A DNA stretch of 64,000 nt from Luteolibacter sp. SL250 (GTDB taxonomy: Bacteria > Verrucomicrobiota > Verrucomicrobiia > Verrucomicrobiales > Akkermansiaceae): assembly GCF_026625605.1 (NCBI RefSeq), contig NZ_CP113054.1, positions 868,001 through 932,000 of the forward strand. The letters are read 5' to 3'. Of this stretch, positions 35,535 through 43,907 are shown piece after piece (the first letter of the stretch is position 1; every line of letters begins with the position of its first letter). Made by a program: the position numbers and the translations under genes. The notes below the pieces were generated by a model. The model ran no database searches, was not told the DNA's origin, and saw nothing but the letters and a program-made list of their open reading frames with translations.

Positions 35535-37115
35535 ATGACCATCGCAATGTTCCTCGCCTTCGTGATCGCCACGCTCGGCATCACCGTCTGGAGTGCGAAA
35601 AAGAATACCGGCTCCAGCGCCTACTTCGCCGCCGGACGCTCCATCAAAGGCTGGCAGAACGGCCTCGCCGTGGCCGGTGACTACATGTCGGCCGCGTCTT
35701 TCCTGGGGATTTCCGGGATGATCGCCTTCTTCGGCTACGACGGCTTCATGTATTCCGTCGGCTTCCTCGTCGCCTACCTCACGGTGCTGTTCGTCGTGGC
35801 GGAGCCGCTGCGGAACGCGGGCAAGTACACCATGGCGGACCTGCTGGCCTACCGGCTGAAAGCCCGTCCGGTCCGCGCGGCCGCCTCCGTCAGCACGCTG
35901 ACCGTCTCCACCTTCTACATGGTGGCGCAGATGAGCGGCGCCGGCCTGCTGGTGAACATGCTGCTGAAGGAGGACTATCCCTGGATCTCACAGAACGTCG
36001 CCATCGCCGGAGTCGGCGTCCTGATGATCGTCTATGTGATCTTCGGTGGCATGCACGGCACCACCTGGGTGCAGATCATCAAGGCGGTGCTGCTCATGGG
36101 GGCCACCATCCTGCTCAGCGTGTTGGTCATGCAGAAGTTCAACTTCAGCTTCCCCGCCTTCTTCGACGCCGTCGCCTCCCACAAATATACCGACGCGAAA
36201 ACCGGCGTGGAAGTGACCAAGAACTTCCTCGATCCGGGGATGAAGTTCGGCATGGACATCAGCAAGTGGGGTCCGCTCGACCTCATCTCGCTCGGTCTCG
36301 CCCTGGTGCTCGGCACCGCCGGCCTGCCGCACGTGCTGGTCCGCTTCTACACCGTGCCGGACGCGAAGACCGCCCGTGTCTCGGTCGTCTGGGCGATGAT
36401 CATCATCGGCATTTTCTACATCCTCACCACCTTCCTCGGCTTCGGCGCGCTGACGCTGCTCCGCCCGCAGGAGATCCTCGGATTCAATGAGAACATGTCC
36501 GCTCCCGAGCTGGCGCACGTGCTGGGCGGAAACATCTTCTTCGCCTTCATCTCGGCCGTTGCCTTCGCCACCATCCTGGCGGTGGTCGCCGGTCTGACCA
36601 TCAGCGCCAGCACCTCCTTCGCCCACGACTTCTACTCGAACGTGCTCAAGCACGGCAAGGAGGTGTCCCAGGACAAGGAGGTCAAGGTCGCCCGGATCGC
36701 CGCGTTCGTCGTCGGCGCCATGTCGATCATCCTCGCGATCCTGCTGAAGGAGATCAACGTGGCGTTCCTCGTCGGCCTCGCGTTCGCGGTGGCCGCTTCG
36801 GCGAACCTTCCGGCCATCGTCCTCACCATCTTCTGGAAGAAGTTCAACACCAGCGGCGCCGTCTGGGGCCTCATGGCCGGGCTTTCCAGCAGCATCATCC
36901 TCATCGTCCTCAGCCCGAGCGTGATGAAGAACCTGATGGGCATGGACGCGATCTTCCCGCTCAACAACCCGGGCATCGTCAGCATCCCGATCGGCTTCAT
37001 CGCGGCGATCATCGGCAGCCTCATCAGCAAGGAACCGGAGAGCGAAGCGAAGTTCGCGGAGTTCAGCGTCCGCGCCCACACCGGCCTCGGAGCGGAGAAA
37101 GCCACAGATCACTGA
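35535..37115 (+). CDS. Sodium:solute symporter, ActP-like cation/acetate symporter
   Basis: 526 residues with about 13 membrane helices. Family signatures include the N-terminal AYFAAGRSIKGWQNGLAVAGDYMSAASFLGISGM, the GLPHVLVRFYTVPDAKTARVSV motif near residue 265 and the late segment ASANLPAIVLTIFWKKFNTSGAVWGL. It is encoded with the DUF485 protein. The family (SSS) takes up short-chain carboxylates with sodium or protons. Acetate is the best guess from the ActP-like sequence and the DUF485 partner, but pyruvate or propionate carriers look similar. An intrinsic terminator follows the stop codon. Confidence 0.92.
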   Translation: MTIAMFLAFVIATLGITVWSAKKNTGSSAYFAAGRSIKGWQNGLAVAGDYMSAASFLGISGMIAFFGYDGFMYSVGFLVAYLTVLFVVAEPLRNAGKYTMADLLAYRLKARPVRAAASVSTLTVSTFYMVAQMSGAGLLVNMLLKEDYPWISQNVAIAGVGVLMIVYVIFGGMHGTTWVQIIKAVLLMGATILLSVLVMQKFNFSFPAFFDAVASHKYTDAKTGVEVTKNFLDPGMKFGMDISKWGPLDLISLGLALVLGTAGLPHVLVRFYTVPDAKTARVSVVWAMIIIGIFYILTTFLGFGALTLLRPQEILGFNENMSAPELAHVLGGNIFFAFISAVAFATILAVVAGLTISASTSFAHDFYSNVLKHGKEVSQDKEVKVARIAAFVVGAMSIILAILLKEINVAFLVGLAFAVAASANLPAIVLTIFWKKFNTSGAVWGLMAGLSSSIILIVLSPSVMKNLMGMDAIFPLNNPGIVSIPIGFIAAIIGSLISKEPESEAKFAEFSVRAHTGLGAEKATDH

Positions 37116-37128
37116 TCTTTGAGAAAGA

Positions 37129-37158
37129 AGCGGCGGTCAGGTGATCGCCGCTTTTTTT
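37129..37158 (+). terminator. Terminator of the symporter operon
   Basis: A 10-bp stem (AGCGGCG-GTC paired with GAT-CGCCGCT, one G-T pair) has a four-base loop and is followed by seven T (37152-37158). It sits 13 bases after the symporter stop codon. The orphan gene that follows begins just beyond it. Confidence 0.85.
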
Positions 37159-37173
37159 ATTTCATATTACAAA

Positions 37174-37638
37174 ATGTCATGGATACACCATAAGTCGATT
37201 GTGATGGGAGGTTTGGTCGCAATCGGGTTTGATCGCGCCAACCATTACCTTCTCGCAGTGTCGCACAGCGGTCGTGGCTTGTTTAAGCTCGAATCCGGTG
37301 AACGTATTGCGAGAGATTATGAAGATTGGGCGGGGCGGGCTTGGTACTCACCGGACGACAATCGTTGTGAAGGTATTGGTCCTCTTCAGAATGAAACTTT
37401 CGATATCGTCGGTTTACACGGCGGTGTTGCATACGAGGAGGCTGCCAACGGAATGTTGAAATGTCGTGTTGAGCGGAATGAATATGCTTGGAGGGCGCTC
37501 ATAACGAGAGAAGGCATTGATGAGGAGATCTGTTCTGATGAGGAAGATCTTAAAGGAGTTGCGCTTTCCCGGGATGGGAAATGGTTTGTGGTGGGGATCT
37601 CCAGTGAAATCGAGATTTATCGAAATACCGCAGCGTAG
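37174..37638 (+). CDS. Orphan protein of unknown function in low-GC DNA
   Basis: 154 residues from MSWIHHKSIVM; a GTG at 37201 or ATG at 37204 are possible later starts. The protein has beta-strand-rich segments (GLVAIGFDRANHYLLAVSHSGRGLFKL; LKGVALSRDGKWFVVGISSEIEIY) resembling WD40-like or six-bladed repeat fragments. Codon use is clearly AT-richer than in the neighbours, a sign of recent transfer. I do not recognise the family. Such isolated genes are often immunity or defence-related in other genomes, but nothing here shows that. Confidence 0.6.
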   Translation: MSWIHHKSIVMGGLVAIGFDRANHYLLAVSHSGRGLFKLESGERIARDYEDWAGRAWYSPDDNRCEGIGPLQNETFDIVGLHGGVAYEEAANGMLKCRVERNEYAWRALITREGIDEEICSDEEDLKGVALSRDGKWFVVGISSEIEIYRNTAA

Positions 37639-37715
37639 CTTCCTCGGTTCTGGTGCTTCTCGGTGCGACGGCTCTCGGAGTCCGCCGCCGCCGGGTGGGA
37701 TGAACCCGGCCCGGT

Positions 37716-40412
37716 CTAACCGACCAGCGCCCGCGCCGATTGCAGCGTGTCGATCTCATCCAACGTCTTGTCCCGCCGGATGGATTTGATGCGCGGGAAC
37801 CGCAGTGCCAGCCCGGAGTCATGGCGCGGGGAGGTCCGGATCGCGTCGAAGGCGATCTCCAGGATCAGGTTCGGCTCCACCAACCGCTTGCGCCGTTCCG
37901 TCTGCAGCGTGTGGCGCTTGAAGTGTTCCGTCAGGTCCTCGATCTCGTCGTCTGTCAGGCCGGAGTAGGCCTTGCCCAGCACCTTCAGCTCGCCGCTTTC
38001 CTCATCCCTCACGGCGAAGGTGTAGTCGGACAGCACGTCAGAGCGCTTTCCATGCCCCTGCTCCGCGGCGACCACCACGCAGTCCAGCGTCGGCATCACG
38101 CCCTTCAGCTTGATCCATGATTTCCCGCGACGGCCGGGGGAGTAGGGATCATCGGGATCCTTCGCGATCAATCCTTCGTGGCCTTCCTGCAGCGCCTGCT
38201 TGAACCGGGCCTCGATCTCGCCCGCATCCGCCGCCATGTGGACGGGGATGGTCTCGAAAGGGCCGGTGAGATTGAGATGGTTGAGGTGGGCGCGGCGTTC
38301 TGTCAGGGAGTTGGAAAGCAGATCGGCCCCGTTCAGCCACAGCACGTCGAACGCCACGAAGCGCAGCGGCACCGAAAGATCATGGTCCGCATCCGTCAGG
38401 AAAAGATCCGCACTGGCCGTGGTGCGGCCGAGCCGCTTCTGCAGGTCGGCGAAGCCCAGCTTGCGCCCCTCCGCGTAGGCGATGAGTTCGCCATCGAGGA
38501 CGAAGTCCCCTTCCAGCCGCATGGCGGCAGAGATCAGCTCGGGGAACTCGTCGTTGAGGGGGCGGAGATCACGTGAAAAGAGTGCAACTTCATGGCCCGA
38601 CTTGTGGAGCTGCGCGCGGATTCCGTCGTACTTCGGTTCCAGCCAGACCGGGGATGGAAATGGAAGTTGGTCGAACAGGGGTAGGTCGCTGTCCCCATCC
38701 CTTTCGAGCGGGGCGGCCAGCATGCATTTCACCGGCACCATCGGTTTCAGCGTCGCCTCGTCCAGTTGCTGGTAACGGGCGAGCACGGCCGTCTCGCCGA
38801 TGTTGCCCGTCAGCATGTTCGCATGCCGCACGTCCGCCGGGTCCGTCTTGAACGCGAGCGCGATGGCGTCCTCCACCAGACCTTCCTTGAGGCCGATCCT
38901 CAGGTCGCCGGTCAGCAGCTTGACCACCGTCTCTCCCTCCATGGGGTGCAGCGCCGCCAGCCGGGAGGCCAGTTTGTCGATTCGGTCGAGCGAACCCTCC
39001 GCCCCAGCGAGTGAGAGGAAAAATTTCTCCAGTCCGGGGAGGTCCAGCGGCTCCGGTTTCAGTGGCAGTTCCTGCAGCACCAACCGGGCGGTGCGGGCGG
39101 CGTCATTCTGTGCCAAAGAGATCTCGCGGTAGCGCTCCTCCCGCGTGCCGGGGATGGAGACCAGCGCCCGCCGGATGGTGGACGAGCCCGCGTGCAGGGG
39201 GCGGCGCCCGCTGCGCCGGGGCAGGGCCTCGCCCGTGAGCCAGAATGCCGCCAGCCGCAGGTCATGGTCGCTTTCCAATCCTGCCAGATAGGAGGCCAGG
39301 AACTTCACCTTCGCCACACGGCTGCTGGTTTCACCCACCAGGCGGCAGAGGTCGCTGAAGTCCGCCAAGGTGCAGATCACCCGGTTGTAGCGCGGGGTGG
39401 AGGAGGTGGTCAGGCGCCGGGATGCCTCGCCCATGGAAAGCTCCAGTTGGTCATTGCCGGTCGCGCTCCACGCGTCGATCCGCTTTGCCCGCAGCTCGGC
39501 GGCGAACTCCAGCGCGTAGCCGTGTACCGTCAGCACCCGCTTCGGACGCACCCGCTGGATGCACTCCATCAGCCCCGGGTGGTCGGCATGGTCGGACAGG
39601 GGGATGGCCTCATCCACACGGTAGCGGTATTTCGCGCCCGGTTGCATCGCCCAGCCGCTCAGCATCGCCACCCGTTTCGCCTTCAGGCCGCGCAGCGCGC
39701 GTGAGCGGACCGCATTCGGTGGGGCGATCAGTGCCATCCCGGCCGGTATGCTGCCTTCAAAAATGACCGGTTCCGGCAGATCCACGCCCGCATCCCGGCA
39801 GGCGGAGGTCATTTCCGCCACGCTGGGGTGCAGCATCACAGGGATCTGGTGTTCGGCCAGCAACGCCAACGCCTCCTGGGCCTTGCCCAGGGAATATCCC
39901 AGCAGCACCGGCGTCTCCCCATCCGTGAACGCGTCGTTCACGAAACGCAGGATCGACGATTCGATCTCCATCGGATTGGGGAACTCGAACATCGGCAGGC
40001 CGAAGGTCGTCTCCATGATGAGCGTGTCCGCGTTGATGAAATTCACCGGCTCCGCCGTCCGTCCGCGCCGCGTTTTGAAGTCCCCCGTGTAAAGGAGGCT
40101 CGCGTTGTCCTTGATCCGGGTGACATGGAGCATCGCGGAGCCCGCGATATGGCCCGCCGGCAGCAGCCGCAGGCGGTAGCCGTTTTCGATGATCGGCACG
40201 TGGAAGGGCGTTGCCACCAGCCGGTTTTCCGCCAGATGGAACCGCCTCCGCACCAGATGTGCGGTCACGTCGGAGCAGATCGCGGATTCATGCCGGGCGA
40301 AGTGGTCCGCGTGCGCGTGGGAAACAAAGGCACGCGGCTTCGCGTCCCAGGGATCCAGCCATAGGTCCAGATCCGGCAGGAAAATGCCGCGGTTGAAACG
40401 AACTTCGATCAA
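37716..40412 (-). CDS. Fusion of ligase-associated exonuclease (MBL fold) and ATP-dependent DNA ligase
   Basis: 898 residues. The N-terminal ~340 are a metallo-beta-lactamase/beta-CASP-type domain with the metal motif SHAHADHFARH (His32, His34, Asp36, His37), typical of the ligase-associated exonuclease family. The rest is an ATP-dependent ligase: an N-terminal helical domain (about 350-540), then the adenylation motif EPKYDGIRAQ (Lys594), DGELIAY, the motif DVLWLNGADLL and LIAKDPDDPYSPGRRGKSWIKLK, then an OB-fold end. In other genomes these are usually two separate genes with an Lhr-like helicase and a phosphoesterase; here they are one polypeptide and the other two genes are absent nearby. 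Confidence 0.92.
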   Translation of the reverse strand: MIEVRFNRGIFLPDLDLWLDPWDAKPRAFVSHAHADHFARHESAICSDVTAHLVRRRFHLAENRLVATPFHVPIIENGYRLRLLPAGHIAGSAMLHVTRIKDNASLLYTGDFKTRRGRTAEPVNFINADTLIMETTFGLPMFEFPNPMEIESSILRFVNDAFTDGETPVLLGYSLGKAQEALALLAEHQIPVMLHPSVAEMTSACRDAGVDLPEPVIFEGSIPAGMALIAPPNAVRSRALRGLKAKRVAMLSGWAMQPGAKYRYRVDEAIPLSDHADHPGLMECIQRVRPKRVLTVHGYALEFAAELRAKRIDAWSATGNDQLELSMGEASRRLTTSSTPRYNRVICTLADFSDLCRLVGETSSRVAKVKFLASYLAGLESDHDLRLAAFWLTGEALPRRSGRRPLHAGSSTIRRALVSIPGTREERYREISLAQNDAARTARLVLQELPLKPEPLDLPGLEKFFLSLAGAEGSLDRIDKLASRLAALHPMEGETVVKLLTGDLRIGLKEGLVEDAIALAFKTDPADVRHANMLTGNIGETAVLARYQQLDEATLKPMVPVKCMLAAPLERDGDSDLPLFDQLPFPSPVWLEPKYDGIRAQLHKSGHEVALFSRDLRPLNDEFPELISAAMRLEGDFVLDGELIAYAEGRKLGFADLQKRLGRTTASADLFLTDADHDLSVPLRFVAFDVLWLNGADLLSNSLTERRAHLNHLNLTGPFETIPVHMAADAGEIEARFKQALQEGHEGLIAKDPDDPYSPGRRGKSWIKLKGVMPTLDCVVVAAEQGHGKRSDVLSDYTFAVRDEESGELKVLGKAYSGLTDDEIEDLTEHFKRHTLQTERRKRLVEPNLILEIAFDAIRTSPRHDSGLALRFPRIKSIRRDKTLDEIDTLQSARALVG

Positions 40413-40480
40413 ATTGAATATATACTACTGAGGAAAGTGGAACCCGCCACGACGAAAACGTCAACCGGACTGGTTCAACC

Positions 40481-40669
40481 TCAATAGACCGGTGCGCCAC
40501 CGTCGTCCTGATAGCCACCGTAATCCTGCTGCTGCTGGCTCTGGGCACGCTTCTCCTGGATCTTGTTTTTCGACCAGATGAAGCCTTCCTTGATGTCGCG
40601 GCCCACACCGATGGTGGTGTTGCACGAACTCAATGCGGCGGCGAACAGCAGGGCGCAGGCAAATCTCAT
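40481..40669 (-). CDS. Small entericidin-like lipoprotein
   Basis: 62 residues. A lipoprotein signal ends at the lipobox LSSC (Cys16), followed by NTTIGVGRDIKEGFIWSKNKIQEKRAQ, which resembles the CNT-x-x-G-x-G-x-D-x-K-x-G pattern of entericidin-type lipoproteins. A Gln/Gly/Tyr-rich tail ends the protein. Such small lipoproteins are surface or outer-membrane anchored and, in enteric bacteria, form toxin/antidote pairs; no antidote partner is visible. It is downstream of and opposite to the ABC exporter genes, which start 120 bases away. Confidence 0.7.
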   Translation of the reverse strand: MRFACALLFAAALSSCNTTIGVGRDIKEGFIWSKNKIQEKRAQSQQQQDYGGYQDDGGAPVY

Positions 40670-40791
40670 GGGGATGAATTTACGCGCGAAGAAATTTCGG
40701 GAAAGTTAAATTTTCTCCAATGGGTCCGCAACCTGCTTCCTCCGGACCACTTCGGGTTTGACCGCCGGAGGTTCCGGAGACTCATTGGGAC

Positions 40792-41523
40792 GTGCCTGAC
40801 GAACCGGCTGCCCCGCGCGATACCGAACCCCTGTTCGTGGCCCGTGGGATCACGAAAGTGTATCCGGGTGAGATCGAGGTGGTCGCACTGGCAGGAGTGG
40901 ATCTGGAACTGTATGAGGGGGAACTGGTGGTGCTGCTGGGGCCGTCCGGTAGCGGTAAATCCACCCTCCTGAACATCCTTGGCGGGCTGGACACCCCTAC
41001 GGAAGGGTCCCTCCGTTATCGCGGCCAGGACCTTGCGAACGCCGACGAGAAGGCGCTGACGAATTTCCGCCGGGATGCGGCAGGATTCATCTTCCAGTTC
41101 TACAACCTCATCCCCAGCCTCACCTCGCGGGAGAACGTCGCGCTTATCACGGAGATCTCCCGCGACCCCATGGAGCCGGAGGAGGCGCTTGACATGGTGG
41201 GTCTGGGTGACCGCATGGATCATTTCCCGTCCCAGCTTTCCGGGGGGCAGCAGCAGCGGGTGGCCATCGCCCGCGCCATCGCGAAAAAGCCGGAAGTCCT
41301 GCTCTGCGATGAACCGACCGGCGCGCTGGATGTGAAGACCGGTGTGACCGTGCTGGAGGCCATCGAGCGGGTGAACCGGGATCTCGGCACGCTCGCGGTC
41401 ATCATCACGCACAACGCGGTCATCGCCGGCATGGCGGACCGTGTCATCCATTTCTCCGACGGCAACATCACCCGGATCGACCGCAACGAGAAACGGAACC
41501 CCGTCGCCAGCCTCGATTGGTGA
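40792..41523 (+). CDS. ABC exporter ATP-binding protein (LolD/MacB type)
   Basis: 243 residues with a GTG start. It carries Walker [10 protein letters not shown] (about 51-59), the Q-loop segment [18 protein letters not shown], the signature [15 protein letters not shown] and Walker [13 protein letters not shown], plus the switch His in [10 protein letters not shown]. The sequence is of the class with LolD and MacB partners that work on lipoproteins or small exported molecules. It precedes the permease (41530) and adaptor (43908) on the same strand, 6 and 14 bases apart, so the three form one exporter. The C-terminal ~15 residues are unusual but short. Confidence 0.95.
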   Translation: MPDEPAAPRDTEPLFVARGITKVYPGEIEVVALAGVDLELYEGELVVLLGPSGSGKSTLLNILGGLDTPTEGSLRYRGQDLANADEKALTNFRRDAAGFIFQFYNLIPSLTSRENVALITEISRDPMEPEEALDMVGLGDRMDHFPSQLSGGQQQRVAIARAIAKKPEVLLCDEPTGALDVKTGVTVLEAIERVNRDLGTLAVIITHNAVIAGMADRVIHFSDGNITRIDRNEKRNPVASLDW

Positions 41524-41529
41524 TCCCCG

Positions 41530-43893
41530 ATGCACCCGCTCGACAAAAAACTGGTCCGCGACCTGGGCTCCATGAAGGGCCAGATGATCGCCGTGGCGCT
41601 GGTGATGGCGTGCGGGCTGGCGGTCATGATCATGGCCCGCAGCCTGATCCACTCCCTGGATGTCACCCGCTCGCAGTACTACGCGGACCATCGCTTCGCT
41701 GAGGTTTTCTCGGATCTGAAACGCGCGCCGAACTCCCTGCGCCCGAGGCTGGCCGAAATCTCCGGTGTCGCCGCCGTGGAGACCAGCGTGAAAGGCAGCG
41801 CGGTGCTGGAGATCCCCGGCATGAAAGAGCCTGCGGACGGCACCATCCATTCGCTGCCGGACGACCGGCCGCAGACGCTCAACCTCCTGTTCATCCGTTC
41901 CGGCCGGTTGCCGCGTCCCGGAGCGAAGAATGAAATCGTCATCGGTGAGGCGTTCGCGGAGGCCCACGGCTTCGGTCCGGGAGACTATATCGATGCGACC
42001 ATCCGCGGGCTGCGCGAGCGGCTGTGGATCACCGGCGTCGTGCTTTCCCCGGAGTATGTCTTCGAGTCCCGGCCCGGTGACACCATGCCGGACAACAAGC
42101 GCTTCGGCGTCTTCTGGATGAGCGAGCGGGACCTCTCCATCGCGTTGGACCTGGATGGCGCGTTCAACCATGTGGCGGTGGATCTCGCGCCGGGTGCCTC
42201 CCAGCGCGCGGTCATGGCGGACATCGACCGGTTGCTGAAACCCTATGGCGGCCTCATCGCCTATGGCAGGAAGGACCATGCGTCCGCCCTCCGGCTGGAT
42301 GACGAGCTGCGCATCCTCCGCGGGTTCGCCGTCGTGTTCCCCGCCATCTTCCTCGGCATCGCCGCGTTCATGACCAGCGCCGCGATTTCCCGTCTGGTGA
42401 AGCTCCAGCGGGAGCAGATCGCGCAGTTGAAGGCCTTCGGCTACTCCTCCGCGGCGGTCGGCTGGCACTACATGAAGTTCGCGCTGGTCATCGTGGCGAC
42501 CGCCACGTTCTTCGGCGGGGTTCTCGGGCTGATCCTCGCGACCAACGTGGTGAACCTCTACCACATGTTCTTCCGCTTCCCGTTGCTGGAACTGCTGCCG
42601 GATTGGCGGGCCATTTCCATTTCGCTCGTGATCAGTACCGGTGCGGTCGCTCTGGGCGTGTCCGGAGCGGTGAGGCTGGCGGTGAAGCTCGCCCCTGCGG
42701 AGGCCATGCGCCCGGAGCCACCCACGGAGTTCAAACCGACCGTCATCGAGCGGCTGGGCCTCGCCCATCTCTTCTCCCCGTCGTTCCGGATGGCCCTGCG
42801 CAACATCGAGCGGAAACCCTTCCAGTCCCTCTTCACCGCGCTGGGTCTGGCACTGGCCACCGCCATCCCCATCGTGCCGGGAGCCATGCGGGATGGCATC
42901 GCCTACCTGATGGATTTCCAGTGGTCCCACGTCCAGCGCCAGACGGCCACGCTGGGCCTGGTGGAGGCGGGTTCCGCGCACTCGCTCAACGCCATGCGCC
43001 ACCTTCCCGGCGTCATGGACATCGAGCCGTTCCGCGCGGTTCCCGCCCGGATGATTTTCGGGCACAGGGAGCGCCGCGTCAGCATCAATGGCATCACGCT
43101 GGACCCTCGGTTGAACCGCCAGTTGGATGACAAGGGGCGGCCCGTCGCGCTGCCTCCCGGCGGCCTCCTCGTTTCCGCAAAGCTGGCGGAGATCCTTGGC
43201 GTGGTGCCGGGGGACATCGTCCGGCTGGAGGTGCAGGAGGGCAGGAGGCCCACCCTGGAGATCCCCATCGGCGGCACCATCACGGACTACGCCGGTGTCG
43301 CCGCCTACATGGACATCGACGCCCTGCGCCGGGAAATGAAGGAGGGACCAACCGTCAGCGGGGCGCATGTCTCCGTGGATTCCGCCAGTTGGGATCTGTT
43401 CCTTGAGAGGATCCGGGAGACTCCGGTCATCGCCTCCCTCTCCATCACCCAGACCGCCCGCGAAAGCTTCCGGAAATCCACCGGCGAGATGATGGACAGC
43501 ATCCAGCTCATCTACTTCGGCTTCTCGGTCATCGTCTCCTTCGGCGTTGTCTACAACGGCGCGCGCATCGCCCTGTCGGAGCGGGGGAGGGATCTCGCCA
43601 CGCTGCGCGTCGTGGGCTTCACCCACCGGGAGGTGGCGGGTGTGCTCATCGGGGAGCTGGCCATGCTCACCCTCGCGGCCATCCCCGCCGGCCTTCTTTT
43701 CGGCAGCGGCCTTGCCAACCTTCTGGTCGTGGGTGTCAGTACGGAAACGGTACGCATGCCGCTGGTCCTCACCTCACGCACCTTCACCACCGCCGTCCTC
43801 ATCGTGCTCGCTTCATCGACCTTTTCCTTTGCCATCGTCAGCCGCAGGATCAGGAACCTCGACCTCATCGGCGTGCTGAAGGCCCGCGACTGA
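41530..43893 (+). CDS. ABC exporter permease with two FtsX domains
   Basis: 787 residues, twice the usual MacB/DevC permease half. Both halves have an N-terminal helix, a large periplasmic domain and a three-helix FtsX block. The first FtsX block lies at about residues 260-410 (FPAIFLGIAAFMTSAAISRLVKLQREQIAQLKAFGYSSAAVG) and the second at about 660-785 (IYFGFSVIVSFGVVYNGARIALSERGRDLATLRVVGFTHREVAGVLIGELA). The conserved periplasm-facing segments support an efflux role. It works with the ATPase encoded just before it and the adaptor after it. The substrate is unknown; a two-domain permease is a reason to expect a hydrophobic or lipid-like cargo. Confidence 0.92.
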   Translation: MHPLDKKLVRDLGSMKGQMIAVALVMACGLAVMIMARSLIHSLDVTRSQYYADHRFAEVFSDLKRAPNSLRPRLAEISGVAAVETSVKGSAVLEIPGMKEPADGTIHSLPDDRPQTLNLLFIRSGRLPRPGAKNEIVIGEAFAEAHGFGPGDYIDATIRGLRERLWITGVVLSPEYVFESRPGDTMPDNKRFGVFWMSERDLSIALDLDGAFNHVAVDLAPGASQRAVMADIDRLLKPYGGLIAYGRKDHASALRLDDELRILRGFAVVFPAIFLGIAAFMTSAAISRLVKLQREQIAQLKAFGYSSAAVGWHYMKFALVIVATATFFGGVLGLILATNVVNLYHMFFRFPLLELLPDWRAISISLVISTGAVALGVSGAVRLAVKLAPAEAMRPEPPTEFKPTVIERLGLAHLFSPSFRMALRNIERKPFQSLFTALGLALATAIPIVPGAMRDGIAYLMDFQWSHVQRQTATLGLVEAGSAHSLNAMRHLPGVMDIEPFRAVPARMIFGHRERRVSINGITLDPRLNRQLDDKGRPVALPPGGLLVSAKLAEILGVVPGDIVRLEVQEGRRPTLEIPIGGTITDYAGVAAYMDIDALRREMKEGPTVSGAHVSVDSASWDLFLERIRETPVIASLSITQTARESFRKSTGEMMDSIQLIYFGFSVIVSFGVVYNGARIALSERGRDLATLRVVGFTHREVAGVLIGELAMLTLAAIPAGLLFGSGLANLLVVGVSTETVRMPLVLTSRTFTTAVLIVLASSTFSFAIVSRRIRNLDLIGVLKARD

Positions 43894-43907
43894 ACCACCC
43901 CTTTTCC

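Noticed and set aside
40666..43626. A 986-codon open frame on the minus strand opposite the ABC exporter genes
   Set aside because: It is a shadow of the GC-rich ATPase and permease genes. The product is rich in Arg, Gly and His with no domain, while the plus-strand genes carry clear motifs.
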